This document shows positions 48,358-59,500 of a stretch of 64,000 nt of DNA, in pieces (position 1 is the first letter of the stretch; every line of letters begins with the position of its first letter). Under the pieces are notes generated by a model, which had not been told where the DNA came from, ran no database searches, and saw nothing but the letters and a program-made list of their open reading frames with translations. This DNA is from Burkholderia sp. Nafp2/4-1b (GTDB taxonomy: Bacteria; Pseudomonadota; Gammaproteobacteria; Burkholderiales; Burkholderiaceae), in assembly GCF_003635165.1 (NCBI RefSeq), contig NZ_ML058600.1:62001-126000 (forward strand). The letters run 5' to 3'. The position numbers and the translations under genes were made by a program.

Positions 48358-49422
48358 TCAGTTCACTGTTTCAGGCTGCGCGGCCTTCACCGGCCAGCCC
48401 TGCAGATTCTCGGCGACGATCTCGCCGAGCGCGCCGATCCATGCCGGCGCGCCGTTCAGGCACGGAATCCGGTGGAACGCTTTGCCGCCGCCCGCGATGA
48501 ACTCGTCGCGCACCTCCATCCCGATCTCCTCGATCGTCTCGAGGCAGTCGGCCGTGAAGCCGGGACAGAACACGTCGGCGCGCCGCACGCCGGCCTCGCC
48601 GAGCTCGCGCAGCGTCGGCGCGGTGTACGGCTGCAGCCACTCGGCCTTGCCGAAGCGTGACTGGAACGTCACGCGGCATTCGAGCGTCGACAGCCCGAGC
48701 GCGGCCATCAGCAGCGCACCCGTTTGCTGGCACTGGTCGTGATACGGGTCGCCGAGGTCGAGCGTGCGTTTCGGCACGCCGTGAAAGCTCAGCACCAGTT
48801 TGTCGCCGGCCGCGAAGTCGGGCCGGCCGTGCTGCGCCCAGTACTGGCGCACCTGCTCGGCAAGCGCGTGGATATAGGCCGGATGGTCAGCGTAGTGCCG
48901 CACCGTGCGCACTTCCGGCTGGTTGCGCATCCGCGCGAGCGCGGCGAACGCGGCGTCGAATGCCGTCGCGGTGGTCGACGCCGAGTATTGCGGGTACATG
49001 GGCATCAGCAGCACGCGCTCGACGCCCGCGCGCTTGAACTGCGCGAGCACCTGCGCGATGTTCGGGCTGCCGTAGCGCATCGCGTAGTCGACCGTCACCT
49101 GGTAGTCGTTCGATGCGAGCAAATGGCGCACGCCGTCGGTCTGGCGCTCGGTGTACACGCGCAGCGGCGAGCCTTCGGGCATCCACACGGCCGCGTATTT
49201 CTTCGCGGATGCGCGGCCGCGCAGCGGCAGGATCAGCGTGCGCAGCAGCACTTGCCAGACGACCTGCGGAATTTCGACGACGCGCGGATCCGACAGAAAC
49301 TCGGCCAGATAGCGCCGCACCGCGCGCGGGGTCGGGGCGTCGGGCGTGCCGAGATTGATCAGCAGCACGCCGATGCGATGGGCTGCAGCGACGCTCGAAG
49401 GCGGCTCAAGATCGAAACGCAT
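48358..49422 (-). CDS. hemH: Ferrochelatase
   Basis: This is a 354-residue Hem[31 protein letters not shown] at the N-terminus, [36 protein letters not shown] (catalytic His) and [20 protein letters not shown] are all present. It inserts Fe2+ into protoporphyrin IX, the last step of haem synthesis, at the inner membrane. The ATG at 49422 (MRFDLEPPS) is chosen over the longer frame by family length. A consensus -10 lies about 40 bases upstream. Confidence 0.96.
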   Translation of the reverse strand: MRFDLEPPSSVAAAHRIGVLLINLGTPDAPTPRAVRRYLAEFLSDPRVVEIPQVVWQVLLRTLILPLRGRASAKKYAAVWMPEGSPLRVYTERQTDGVRHLLASNDYQVTVDYAMRYGSPNIAQVLAQFKRAGVERVLLMPMYPQYSASTTATAFDAAFAALARMRNQPEVRTVRHYADHPAYIHALAEQVRQYWAQHGRPDFAAGDKLVLSFHGVPKRTLDLGDPYHDQCQQTGALLMAALGLSTLECRVTFQSRFGKAEWLQPYTAPTLRELGEAGVRRADVFCPGFTADCLETIEEIGMEVRDEFIAGGGKAFHRIPCLNGAPAWIGALGEIVAENLQGWPVKAAQPETVN

Positions 49423-49463
49423 GGGCAGGAACGTGCTCGGGGCACGCAGTCGGACGGCCCTCA

Positions 49464-49469
49464 ATTATA
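49464..49469 (-). promoter_or_regulatory. -10 element TATAAT upstream of hemH
   Basis: A perfect TATAAT on the minus strand lies 41 bases before the hemH ATG. The -35 is weak (GCCGAC at 18-base spacing). It suggests hemH has its own promoter separate from hrcA. Confidence 0.5.
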
Positions 49470-49568
49470 GCGGGCCGCCTCGCTCCGGTCGGCTGGCCGT
49501 TCGGCCGACTGGCGGCGCACGGGGCGCCGCGGCACGATGGCGAAACGGTGTCGGCCCGGTTGCGGCCG

Positions 49569-50591
49569 TTACTGCTGGCTCAGCGTGAGCGACAGCAGCC
49601 GCGCGGTGATGTCGACGATCGGAATCACGCGGTTGTACGCCATGCGGGTCGGACCGATCACGCCGAGCGTGCCGACGATCTGGCCGTTCACCTCGTACGG
49701 CGCGGTCACGACGCTCATTTCCTCGATCGGCACGAGCGTCGATTCGCCGCCGATGAATATCTGCACGCCCTGGGCGTGGCTCGACACGTCGAGCAATTGC
49801 AGGAGGCCCGTCTTTTGGTCGAATACGTCGAACAGCTTGCGCAGCCGCGCCATGTCGGACGACAGGTCCGCCACTTCGAGCAGGTTGCGCTCGCCGGAAA
49901 TCAGCACCGTATCTTCAGTGTCGGGCACCTCGGTGCTGGCCGTCACGGCCGCATGCATCAGCGTCGTCATGTCGCCGCGCAGCTGGTCGATTTCGTCGCG
50001 CAAGCGGCGGCGCACCTCGTCGAACGACAGCCCGGCGAAGTGTGCGTTGATGTAGTTGGACGCCTCGGTGAGCTGCGACGGCGAATAGTCGCGCGGCGTC
50101 GCGAGCATCCGGTTCTGCACGTCGCCCTCGGGCGTGACGATGATCAGCAGGATGCGCTTGTCCGACAGGCGCATGAATTCGATCTGCTTGAACACGTGGC
50201 TGCGGCGCGGCGTCAGCACCACACCGGCGAACTGCGACAGGTTCGACAGCACGCTCGCCGCGGCCGCCACCACCCGCTGCTGCGGCTCGCCGGTCTGCAG
50301 CGTGTTCTGCACCTGCCGTGCGACGGCCTCGGCGTCGATCGGCGCCTCCACCGTCAGCATCGTGTCGACGAACAGGCGATAGCCGCGCGGCGTCGGCACG
50401 CGGCCGGCCGACGTGTGCGGGCTCGACACGAGCCCGAGCTCCTCCAGGTCGGACATCACGTTGCGGATCGTTGCCGGGCTCAGCTCGAGCCCGGAGTAAC
50501 GGGACAACGTGCGCGAGCCGACCGGCTGACCGTCGGCGATATACCGTTCGATCAGGGTTTTCAGGAGGGTTCGTGCGCGAGGATCTAGCAT
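49569..50591 (-). CDS. hrcA: Heat-inducible transcription repressor HrcA
   Basis: This is a 340-residue HrcA. The N-terminal winged-helix ([60 protein letters not shown]) and the C-terminal GAF-like domain ([20 protein letters not shown]) are complete. It represses groESL-type operons by binding CIRCE elements. No CIRCE sequence was found in this window, so its targets lie elsewhere. It is divergent from nadK, 130 bases apart. The ATG at 50591 gives the family N-terminus. Confidence 0.95.
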   Translation of the reverse strand: MLDPRARTLLKTLIERYIADGQPVGSRTLSRYSGLELSPATIRNVMSDLEELGLVSSPHTSAGRVPTPRGYRLFVDTMLTVEAPIDAEAVARQVQNTLQTGEPQQRVVAAAASVLSNLSQFAGVVLTPRRSHVFKQIEFMRLSDKRILLIIVTPEGDVQNRMLATPRDYSPSQLTEASNYINAHFAGLSFDEVRRRLRDEIDQLRGDMTTLMHAAVTASTEVPDTEDTVLISGERNLLEVADLSSDMARLRKLFDVFDQKTGLLQLLDVSSHAQGVQIFIGGESTLVPIEEMSVVTAPYEVNGQIVGTLGVIGPTRMAYNRVIPIVDITARLLSLTLSQQ

Positions 50592-50709
50592 GGTGGAAAA
50601 TTTTAGCGCAACCGCGCGAGCACGGCGAGTGGGCGCAGCCACTGTTGCGCGGGCCCGCCGATCCGGCCCCGTCTTTGCACAGCCGGTTCTTTTCGTCAAC
50701 GAGCTATGG

Positions 50710-50715
50710 TGTAAT
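50710..50715 (+). promoter_or_regulatory. -10-like element TGTAAT next to the nadK start
   Basis: TGTAAT ends six bases before the nadK ATG, so the transcript would begin at about the start codon. No strong -35 is evident. Confidence 0.35.
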
Positions 50716-50721
50716 GCCGGC

Positions 50722-51624
50722 ATGAAAACCGGTAATCAGTTCAACACTGTCGCGCTCGTCGGCCGGAGCAACACGCCCGGCATCGCCGAGCCGCTCGCCA
50801 CGCTGGCTGGCTGCGTCGCCAAGCTCGGCTTCGAGGTCGTGTTCGAAGCCGAAACCGCGCGCGAGATCGGCATCTCCGGCTATCCGGCGCTCACGCCGGC
50901 GGAAATCGGCGCGCGGGCGGACGTCGCGGTCGTGCTCGGCGGCGACGGCACGATGCTCGGCATCGGCCGCCAGCTTGCGCCTTACAAGACCCCGTTGATC
51001 GGGATCAACCACGGGCGGCTCGGCTTCATCACCGACATCGCGGCGGCCGACATGCAGGCGCGCGTCCCGGTGATCCTGTCGGGGAAGTTCGAGCGCGAGG
51101 AGCGCTCGCTGCTCGAGGCCCGGATCATGCGCGACGGCGAACCGATCTACCATGCGCTCGCGTTCAACGACGTCGTCGTGAACCGCAGCGGCGTCTCCGG
51201 GATGGTCGAGCTGCGCGCGTCGGTGGACGGCCGGTACATGTACAACCAGCGTTCGGACGGCCTGATCGTCGCGACGCCGACCGGCTCGACCGCGTATGCG
51301 CTGTCGTCGGCCGGCCCGATCCTGCACCCGCAGCTGCAGGGCATCGTGCTCGTGCCGATCGCGCCGCATGCGCTGTCGAACCGGCCGATCGTGCTGCCCG
51401 ACGATTCGAAGATCGCGATCCAGATCGTCGCCGGGCGCGACGTCAACGTGAACTTCGACATGCAGTCGTTCACCGCGCTCGAGCTGAACGACACGATCGA
51501 GGTGCGCCGCTCGAAGCACACGGTGCCGTTCCTGCACCCGGTCGGCTACAGCTACTACGCGACGCTGCGCAAGAAGCTGCACTGGAACGAACACGCATCG
51601 AACGAAGACGACAAGGCGTCCTGA
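50722..51624 (+). CDS. nadK: NAD kinase
   Basis: This is a 300-residue ATP-NAD kinase. [17 protein letters not shown] contains the GGDG motif, followed by [23 protein letters not shown] and the conserved [22 protein letters not shown]. It phosphorylates NAD+ to NADP+. The ATG at 50722 gives the family N-terminus; the open frame starts earlier. recN follows after 19 bases, so the two are likely co-transcribed. Confidence 0.96.
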   Translation: MKTGNQFNTVALVGRSNTPGIAEPLATLAGCVAKLGFEVVFEAETAREIGISGYPALTPAEIGARADVAVVLGGDGTMLGIGRQLAPYKTPLIGINHGRLGFITDIAAADMQARVPVILSGKFEREERSLLEARIMRDGEPIYHALAFNDVVVNRSGVSGMVELRASVDGRYMYNQRSDGLIVATPTGSTAYALSSAGPILHPQLQGIVLVPIAPHALSNRPIVLPDDSKIAIQIVAGRDVNVNFDMQSFTALELNDTIEVRRSKHTVPFLHPVGYSYYATLRKKLHWNEHASNEDDKAS

Positions 51625-51643
51625 CGCACCACCGCCCGACACC

Positions 51644-53293
51644 ATGCTCCGCCACCTCTCGATTCGCGACTTCGTGATCGTCGCCGCGCTCGATCTCGAA
51701 TTCGACAGCGGCTTTACCGTCTTTTCCGGGGAAACCGGCGCCGGCAAATCGATCCTGATCGACGCGCTCGCGCTCGCGCTCGGCGAACGCGCCGACGCAA
51801 GCGTCGTGCGCGCCGGCTGCGGCCGCGCCGACATCACCGCCGAATTCACGCCGCACGACCGCGTCGCGCGCTGGCTGGACGAACACGCGTTCGACGCCGA
51901 GGACACCGTGATGCTGCGCCGCGTGATCGACGCGAACGGCCGCTCGCGCGCGTTCATCAACGGCACCAGCGCGACGCTCGCGCAACTGCGCGAGCTCGGC
52001 GAAATGCTGGTCGACATCCACGGCCAGCACGCGCACCAGCTGCTGATGCGGCCCGACGCGCAGCGCGAGCTGTTCGACACGCATGCAGGGCTCGTCGCCG
52101 ACGCCGCGAACGTCGCGCGCGCCTGGCGCGTGTGGCGCGACGCGACGCAGGCGATCGACGCCGCGAAGGCCCACGAGCGCGAGCTCCAGCTCGAACGCGA
52201 AAAACTCGCGTGGCAGCTGGCCGAGCTCGACAAGCTCGCGCCGCAACCGGGCGAATGGGATGAAGTCGGCAGCGAGCACAAGCGCCTGTCGCATTCGGCA
52301 AACCTGATCGCCGGCGTGCAGGGCGCGCTCAATGCGCTGTCCGAGGCCGACGACGCGATGCTGCCGCAACTCGGCGCGATCGTGTCGAAGCTGCGCAGCC
52401 TGGCCGACTACGACACGGGGCTCGGCGATGCACTCGCGTCGCTCGAACCGGCCGAGATCCAGCTGCAGGAGGCCGTCTATTCGCTGTCGCACTACGCGCA
52501 GCGCCTCGATCTCGACCCGGCGCGGCTCGCGCAGGTCGAAGCGCGTCTCGACGCGCTGCATTCGACCGCCCGCAAGTTCCGGCTGCCGCCCGACACGCTG
52601 CACGAGGAACATGCGGCACGCCGCGCGCAGCTCGCCGCGCTCGACGCGGCCGCCGATCTCGGCGCGCTCGAAGCCGCGCAGGCGAAAGCATGGGAAGCCT
52701 ATCTCGGCGACGCGAAACACCTGTCGAAGGCACGCGCGCAGGCCGCGAAGGCGCTCGGCACGGCCGTGACCGCCGGCATGCAGGAACTGTCGATGGCGGG
52801 CGGCAGCTTCGAAGTCGCGCTCGTGCCGCTCGCCGATGGCGGCCCGCACGGGCTCGAGCAGGTCGAATTCCGCGTCGCCGGCCACCCCGGCGTGCCGCTG
52901 CGGCCGCTCGCGAAAGTCGCATCGGGCGGCGAACTCGCGCGGATCAGCCTCGCGCTCGCGGTGATCGCGAGTGCGGCCAGCCCGACGCCGACACTGATTT
53001 TCGACGAAGTCGACACGGGGATCGGCGGCGGCGTCGCCGAAGTGGTCGGCCGCCTGCTGCATCAGCTGGGCCGCGACCGCCAGGTGCTGTGCGTGACGCA
53101 CCTGCCGCAGGTCGCCGCGCGCGGCGACCATCACTTCCAGGTAGCGAAAGGCGCCGACGACCGCGGCGGCACCGTGTCGTCGGTCGTCCCGCTCGACAAG
53201 GCGAGCCGCGTCGAGGAGGTCGCGCGAATGCTCGGCGGGCTCGAGATCACGGCGACGACGCGCAAGCACGCGAAGGAAATGCTGGCGGCCTGA
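51644..53293 (+). CDS. recN: DNA repair protein RecN
   Basis: This is a 549-residue SMC-like ATPase. MLRHLSIRDFVIV and the Walker A VFSGETGAGKSIL open the protein. A long helical coiled coil with Arg/Glu/Leu/Ala heptads fills the middle. The ABC signature KVASGGELARISLAL and Walker B TLIFDEVDTGIGGG lie near the end. It acts early in double-strand break repair. The gene follows nadK and ends 32 bases before a terminator. Confidence 0.97.
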   Translation: MLRHLSIRDFVIVAALDLEFDSGFTVFSGETGAGKSILIDALALALGERADASVVRAGCGRADITAEFTPHDRVARWLDEHAFDAEDTVMLRRVIDANGRSRAFINGTSATLAQLRELGEMLVDIHGQHAHQLLMRPDAQRELFDTHAGLVADAANVARAWRVWRDATQAIDAAKAHERELQLEREKLAWQLAELDKLAPQPGEWDEVGSEHKRLSHSANLIAGVQGALNALSEADDAMLPQLGAIVSKLRSLADYDTGLGDALASLEPAEIQLQEAVYSLSHYAQRLDLDPARLAQVEARLDALHSTARKFRLPPDTLHEEHAARRAQLAALDAAADLGALEAAQAKAWEAYLGDAKHLSKARAQAAKALGTAVTAGMQELSMAGGSFEVALVPLADGGPHGLEQVEFRVAGHPGVPLRPLAKVASGGELARISLALAVIASAASPTPTLIFDEVDTGIGGGVAEVVGRLLHQLGRDRQVLCVTHLPQVAARGDHHFQVAKGADDRGGTVSSVVPLDKASRVEEVARMLGGLEITATTRKHAKEMLAA

Positions 53294-53325
53294 CGCGCGT
53301 ACCGCGTTGGCCGAATGTCGAATGT

Positions 53326-53354
53326 AAAAAACCGGCGCATGCGCCGGTTTTTTT
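53326..53354. terminator. Bidirectional terminator after recN
   Basis: CCGGCGC-AT-GCGCCGG is flanked by an A-run and a T-run, giving an almost fully symmetric hairpin. It serves recN on the plus strand and glnE on the minus strand. Confidence 0.9.
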
Positions 53355-53395
53355 CGGACGACCGCAGCCGCCCGATCGCGCCCGCCCTTCTCCGC

Positions 53396-53486
53396 CGATT
53401 CAAACGCCCGATTCAAACGCCCGATTCGAACGCCCACTTCGAACACCCGACTCAAACACCCGACTCAAACACCCGGCTCAAACGAC
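53396..53486. repeat. Tandem repeat, 13 bp x 7, at the glnE 3' end
   Basis: Seven head-to-tail copies of a 13-base unit (consensus CGATTCAAACGCC, later CGACTCAAACACC) run from the terminator side into the last codons of glnE. Units 1 and 2 are identical and 5 and 6 are identical; others differ by one to four bases. The unit length is not a multiple of three, so copy-number change would alter the end of GlnE only if it affected the last unit. Confidence 0.9.
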
Positions 53487-56279
53487 CGTTTCGTCCGTCC
53501 CGAACACGCGCTCCCACAGCGCCGTCACGGCCGCCCGCTCATCGGCTACCAGCGCGGGATCGACCCGCGCCTTTTCCATCCCGTCGAGCCGCAGCTTGTG
53601 CTGGAGCTTCCGGTACTTTCGGTACGCGGCGCCGACGCGCTCGGCTTCGTCCTCGCCCATCAGCCCGAAGCGCGCGACCTCGCGCAGCAGCGCGATGTTG
53701 CCGGTATTGCGGATCAGCTCGGCGTCGCTCGACGCATGCAGCAGCACCCAGTACTGGACGATGAACTCGATGTCGACCATCCCGCCGCGATCGTGCTTGA
53801 GGTCGAACAGCTCGGTGTGGTTCGGATGGCCGGCGAATACCTTGCCGCGCATGTCGACGATTTCCTTCGCGAGCACCGCGCCGTCGCGCGGGGTCGTCAG
53901 CACCTGCTGACGGATCGCCTCGAAGTCCGCGCCGATCTGCGTGTCGCCCGCGCTGTAGCGGGCGCGCGTGAGCGCCTGGTGCTCCCACACCCACGCGGTG
54001 TTCGCCGCGTCGCCCTCGCGCAGCTGGTAGCGGCGGAACGCGTCGAGATCGGTCACGAGCAGCCCGGCCTCGCCGTTCGGACGCAGCCGCAGGTCGATGT
54101 CGAACAGTGCGCCCGCGCCCGTCGCGGTCGTGAGCCACGTGATCAGCCGGCGCGTGAACGTGGTGTAGACGTCCGCCGAGCGCTCGTCGGGGTCGTCGTA
54201 CAGGAAGATCAGGTCGAGATCCGATGCGTAGCCGAGCTCCTTGCCGCCGAGCTTGCCGTACGCGATCACCGCGAACTTCGGCACGTCGCGGTGACGCTTC
54301 GCGAGTTGCGACCAGACGACTTCGATCGTCACGTCGAGCACCGCGTCGGCGAGCTCGGACAGGCGGTCGCTCACATGCTCGACCGACAGCTGGCCCGCAA
54401 GGTCGATCAGCAGGATCCGGAACACCTCCGCGTGCTGCGCATGCCGCAGCAGGTCCATCTGCTGCTCGGGGCCGTCGGCGGCCGCGAGGCGCGCACGCAG
54501 CGCACCCTTGAACGCGGGCCAGTCGAACGGGCTCGCGATCGCTTCGTCGTCGAGCAGCTCGTCGAGCAGCTGCGGATGGCGGATCAGGTAGCCGCCGCCC
54601 CAGCGCGTCGCGCCGAGCACCGACAGCACGCGATCGAGCGCGGCCGGGTACTCGGTCAGCAGCGCCAGATAGACGCCGCGCCGGCTGACCGTCTCGAGCA
54701 AGTCGAACAGGCGCACGATCGTGTCGTCGCGGCGCGCGGCATCGATGCGCGGCGCGGCCTCGAGCGCGCGCTGCGCGACGCTGTCGAAACGCTGCCGGCT
54801 TTTTTCCGGCAGGCCCGCGTAGCGCGACGACTGCCAGATCGCGCGCAGCCGCGCGAGCACGGCCGCCGGATCGGCGAAACCGAGGCCGTCGAGGCGCGCG
54901 AGCAGCGCGTCGTCTTCGCCGTCGTCGGCGAGCGCGCCGCTCCAGATCCACGCGGCGGCCGGGTCTTCGCCCGCCGCGCACGGGCCGCCGTTCACCTTGT
55001 CGGCAAAAATCTGGTCGAACTGCGCCTCGACGAACGTGCGATAGCCATCGAGCACCGTCATCAGCGCCGCGTAATCAGCGAAGCCGAGCGACGCGGCCAG
55101 TGCCGCGCGTTCGCCAGGATCGACCGGCATCGCGTGCGTCTGCGCGTCGTCGCGGTACTGCAGCCGGTGCTCGAGCGTGCGCAGGAAGTTGTACGCGTCG
55201 GTCAGCCGCTCGCGCACGTCCTCGCCGATCAGCCCGCGCGCCTGCGCATGGCGCAGCACCGCGAGCGTCGGCCGCACGCGGAATTCCGCATCCTGGCCGC
55301 CGCGGATCAGCTGGAACACCTGCGCGCTGAATTCGATCTCGCGGATCCCGCCGCGCCCGAGCTTGATGTCGTCGGCCTTGTCGGGCCGCATCGACGCGCG
55401 GCGTGCGGCTTCCTGGCGAATCTGCTGGTGCAGCGAACGAATCGCGCCGATCACGCCGAAGTCGAGATAGCGGCGGTATACGAACGGCTTCACGATCGCT
55501 TCGAGCTGCGATGCGAGCCGCCGCGCGGCGTCGCTGTCGCCTTCGGACACGAGCCGCCCCTTGATCCACGCATAGCGCTCCCACTCGCGGCCCTGTACGT
55601 AGAAATATTCCTCGAGCATCCCGAGGCTGCAGACGAGCGGCCCCGAATCGCCGTTCGGGCGCAGCCGCATGTCGACGCGGAACACGTAGCCGTCCGCCGT
55701 GACCTCGGACAGCACGCCGATCAGGCGCCGGCCGAGCCGCGTGAAGTATTCTTGGGTGGACAGCGGCGAGCGCGTGCCGCCGGCCGTCTCGCCGTCGTCC
55801 TCATAGACGAAGATCAGGTCGATGTCGGACGACACGTTCAGCTCGCGGCCGCCGAGCTTGCCCATCCCGACCACGCCGAGCACGACGCGCTGGCCGTCGG
55901 CGCCGCGCGGCTCGCCATACATCGCCTCGAGCTCGGCCGACAGCAGCGCAAGCGAGCGCTGCACGGCCACTTCGGCGAGATCGGTCATCGCGCCCGTCAC
56001 CTCGGCGACGCCTGCGACGCCGCGCAAGTCGCGCTCGGCCACCGCGCCGAACACCTCGACCCGCAGTTGCCGCAGCGCGCGCTTGAGCTGCTCGTCGCCC
56101 GCCAGAGCCGTGCCGGCCCGCGGCGCGAGCAGTTCGGTGAGGCGCGCGTCGAGCTGTGCGCGGGACAGCGGCGCGGCGGCCCACGCGGCGATCTGGTCGG
56201 ACAGCGCGGGACGCGCGGCGGCCGCGCGGGCGAGGTAGCGGGAGTAGGACAGGCTGAGCAGGGCGGAAGCGTCGGTCAT
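53478..56279 (-). CDS. glnE: Glutamine synthetase adenylyltransferase/adenylyl-removing enzyme
   Basis: This is a 933-residue bifunctional enzyme with two nucleotidyltransferase domains. The N-terminal adenylyl-removing domain has GMGKLGGRELNVSSDIDLIFVYED, and the C-terminal adenylyltransferase domain has AYGKLGGKELGYASDLDLIFLYDD. A helical linker separates them. It switches glutamine synthetase activity by adding or removing AMP under PII control. The ATG at 56279 (MTDASALLSLSYSRYLAR) is chosen because the sequence upstream is not conserved. The final codons overlap a 13-bp tandem repeat, so the C-terminal DETVV may vary between strains. Confidence 0.96.
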   Translation of the reverse strand: MTDASALLSLSYSRYLARAAAARPALSDQIAAWAAAPLSRAQLDARLTELLAPRAGTALAGDEQLKRALRQLRVEVFGAVAERDLRGVAGVAEVTGAMTDLAEVAVQRSLALLSAELEAMYGEPRGADGQRVVLGVVGMGKLGGRELNVSSDIDLIFVYEDDGETAGGTRSPLSTQEYFTRLGRRLIGVLSEVTADGYVFRVDMRLRPNGDSGPLVCSLGMLEEYFYVQGREWERYAWIKGRLVSEGDSDAARRLASQLEAIVKPFVYRRYLDFGVIGAIRSLHQQIRQEAARRASMRPDKADDIKLGRGGIREIEFSAQVFQLIRGGQDAEFRVRPTLAVLRHAQARGLIGEDVRERLTDAYNFLRTLEHRLQYRDDAQTHAMPVDPGERAALAASLGFADYAALMTVLDGYRTFVEAQFDQIFADKVNGGPCAAGEDPAAAWIWSGALADDGEDDALLARLDGLGFADPAAVLARLRAIWQSSRYAGLPEKSRQRFDSVAQRALEAAPRIDAARRDDTIVRLFDLLETVSRRGVYLALLTEYPAALDRVLSVLGATRWGGGYLIRHPQLLDELLDDEAIASPFDWPAFKGALRARLAAADGPEQQMDLLRHAQHAEVFRILLIDLAGQLSVEHVSDRLSELADAVLDVTIEVVWSQLAKRHRDVPKFAVIAYGKLGGKELGYASDLDLIFLYDDPDERSADVYTTFTRRLITWLTTATGAGALFDIDLRLRPNGEAGLLVTDLDAFRRYQLREGDAANTAWVWEHQALTRARYSAGDTQIGADFEAIRQQVLTTPRDGAVLAKEIVDMRGKVFAGHPNHTELFDLKHDRGGMVDIEFIVQYWVLLHASSDAELIRNTGNIALLREVARFGLMGEDEAERVGAAYRKYRKLQHKLRLDGMEKARVDPALVADERAAVTALWERVFGTDETVV

Positions 56280-56511
56280 CGAAAAGCGGGCCTGGCGGTA
56301 AGGCCCGCCGGCGCGGGACAACGCTTGGCGCGCCCCGCTGCCGACAGGCCCCTTGGACTCGGCGCGGCAACGCGCGACGCAGGTGCGCCGCCGCGACAAC
56401 CGCGCGCCGGAAAGCCCGTGCCGAGCACGCCGCAACGGCCGCCGGCACGAACCCGTGTGATACATTTCAACGTCAGTCTGCAAAACTACCATATCGCCGC
56501 CCTTCCGCCGC

Positions 56512-59500
56512 ATGTCCGACCGTCAGGAATCCGCCGTAGCTGAGCCCGAAGCGGGACCTCCGAAGCACGATCATCCGGTCCTGCGTCGCGTGTTCAGGGT
56601 GACGCTGGCAGTCGGGATCGGCACGTACTTCGTCGCGTCCGGCGTGTTCCTCGGGATGCGCTACGTGCTGTTGCCGCGCATCGACGAATACCGCCCGCGC
56701 ATCGAGCGCGCGGTGTCCGACAAGCTCCACGCGCAGCTTTCGATCGGCAAGCTGTCTCCCCACTGGTCCGGCATGCAGCCGGGCGTCGAAGTCGCCAACC
56801 TCACCATTCGCGGCCGTGACGGCCGGATCGCGCTGTCGGTCCCGCACGCGACGGCCGCGCTGTCGTGGATGTCGCTGCTGCGGCTGTCGCCCGCGCTGTC
56901 GAGCCTGATCGTCGACCGCCCCGACCTCGTCGTCGCGCGCGCGGCCGACGGCTCGCTGAGCGTCGCGGGCGTCGGCGTCGCGACCACGCACGGCGGCAAC
57001 GACACGTTCAGCACCTGGCTGCTGAAACAGGAAGCGATCGTGCTGCGCAACGGCACGCTGCGCTGGCGCGATGCGCAGCACGACGCGCCGGAACTCGCGC
57101 TGTCGGGCATCCGCCTCGCGGTGCTCAACCACGGCCACGAGCACAAGGCCGCGCTGCAGGCGCCCGCGAACGGCACGCTGCTGCTCGGCCCGCTCGATTT
57201 CCGTGCACGCTTCAAACACAAGGCGCTCGCGCCGATCGGCAAGCCGACCAACTGGACCGGCGACGCGTACCTGTCGACCGGCCCGGTCGACCTGCAGACG
57301 CTCGGCCGCTATCTCGACCTGCCGCTCACGGTCCATGCGGGCCGGATCGACAACGCGATCTGGGCGACCTTCCAGGATGGCCACCTGCGCTCCGCCGGCG
57401 GCGACCTGCAGGGTGCCGACGTCGTGCTGCGGGTGCGGCCGACCCAGCCGCGCCTCGACGTGCCGACGGTCGGCTTCGGCTGGGACATGGCGCTGAACAC
57501 CGGCCGCGACTACACGCTGCACCTGACGCGCTTCAACGCGGAGCTCGGCCAGCCGCCGCTGCCGGACGGCACACCGCTCGCCCGCTCGCTCGCGCTGTCG
57601 ACGCTCACCGCCCGCTACCGCGTGCCGGCCGCCGACCAGGGTCAATTGGTGAGCGTGGTCGGCGACCGCGTCGATCTCGGCATCCTCAGCGAGTTCATCC
57701 GTGGGCTGCCGCTGCCGGCGCGGCTGCGCAACGAACTGATCAAGCTCGATCCGCGCGGGATGGTGTCGAACTACCACATCGAGGTCGAACGCGCGAAGCC
57801 GGCGCGGCCCGACCTCGCCGACGAAGAGCGCCGCATGGGCGCCGCGCCGATCGTCCGTTACCGCTTCACCGGCGATCTGCAAGGCATCAGCGTCGCCGCG
57901 CAGGAACCGCCGCCGGGGCTGTCGCCGCGCGGTCATCCGCGCGCCGGCTGGCCGGGCGTCGAGAATTTGTGGGGCCGCATCGACGCGAACGAAACCGGCG
58001 GCAGCGCGCACTTCGACACGGTCAATGCGGCCGTCACGGTGCCGGGCGAATTCGACGAGCCGCGCCTGACCTTCGACCGGCTGCGCGGCAACGCGAAATG
58101 GGTGATCACGCCGGCGCCGGGCGACAAGCACGCGCGCGTCGACGTGACGTTGCCCGACCTGTTCGTCGCGAACCCCGATGCCGAGATCGCGGTATCGGGC
58201 TCGTACTCGAATCCGGGCCACGGCCGCGGCTCGCTCGACCTGCGCGCGGATTTCGCGCGCGCGTCGGTGGCGCGCATTCCGCGCTACCTGCCGACCGGGA
58301 TGTCCGAGCACCTGCGCGACTATCTCGGCCACGCGCTGCAGGACGGCCAGGTGACCAAGGGCGCGTCGATCGTCGCGCGCGGCCCGCTCGAGAAATTCCC
58401 GTTCGAACACGAGCCGGACGCCGGCGTGTTCCATATCGTCGCGCCGTTCACCGGCGGGCGCTTCGAGCCGACGCCGTACCCGCCGCGCAAACTCGCGAAC
58501 GGCACGCCGAGCGTGTGGCCGGCGCTCGACGGGATCGACGGCGTGTTCGAGCTCGCGCAGAACAAGCTGCACTTCGACATCGCGCGCGCGCACTACAAGC
58601 GCGTCGCGCTGACGAAGGTCACGGGCCGGATCGACGATCTCGGCAACCCGTCGAATTCGCCGCTGATCATCGACGGCCATGCGCAAGGCCCGCTCGCCGA
58701 CCTGATCGACTACGCGGACAACAGCTCGCTCGGCACGATGAGCGGGCACATCGGCCAGCGGATCGATGCGCAGGGGCCGGCGGCGCTCGCGCTCAAGATC
58801 ACGATTCCGCAGCACGTGCCGCACCCGCATACGCACGTCGAAGGCGCGCTCGCGTTCGGCGGCAACACGCTGTCGACCGACGGCGTGCCGCCGCTGTCCG
58901 CGCTGCGCGGCAGCGTGCGCTTCACCGAGGCCGGCGCGTCGCTGCACGAGCTGTCGGGACGCTTCCTCGGCGGCCCGGTGCGCGCGAACGGCAATTTCCA
59001 GTCGCACGGCCCGTACGCGGTGGACGTCGACGGCAAGCTCGCGCTCGACGCCGCACGCGGCCTGAACCTGCGCGGCACGGCCGCGGCGCTGCTCGAGCAC
59101 GTGGTCGGCGACGCGCCGTACCGGCTCGCGGTGCGCGGCGCGCCGGGCCGGCTGCCGGAAGTCACTGCGCAGTCCGACCTGACGGGCGTCGCGCTGAACT
59201 TCCCGGCACCGTTCGCGAAACCGGCCGGCACGCCGATGCCGTTCCGCTTCACGCTGCAGCCGGCCGCGCAGACCGACGGCAAGCGGCTCGAACATGCCGA
59301 CCTGACGCTCGGCCCCGTATCGGCGACCTACCTGCTCGATGCGACGCGCGGCCAGCCGCTGCGCGCGGTGCGCGGCGCGATGGGCATCCACCGGATGCCC
59401 GACCTGCCGCAGGACGGCGTGAGCGCGGCGGTCGACGTCGACGAACTGGACGCCGATGCATGGCTCGCGCTGGCCCGCACGCTGCAGCACGACACGCCGC

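Noticed and set aside
50592..50721. CIRCE element for HrcA in the hrcA-nadK gap
   Set aside because: Short resemblances (TTAGCGCAA) lack the GAGTGCTAA partner at the right spacing. No CIRCE was found in the window.
53315..53764. 149-residue plus-strand frame with a repeated peptide (about 13 residues per three 13-base units)
   Set aside because: The periodic protein is only the translation of the 13-bp tandem repeat plus antisense glnE; no start signal or family.
53598..56543. 981-residue open frame opposite glnE
   Set aside because: It is antisense to the two-domain GlnE and shows Arg/Ala/Val/Gln-rich shadow composition.
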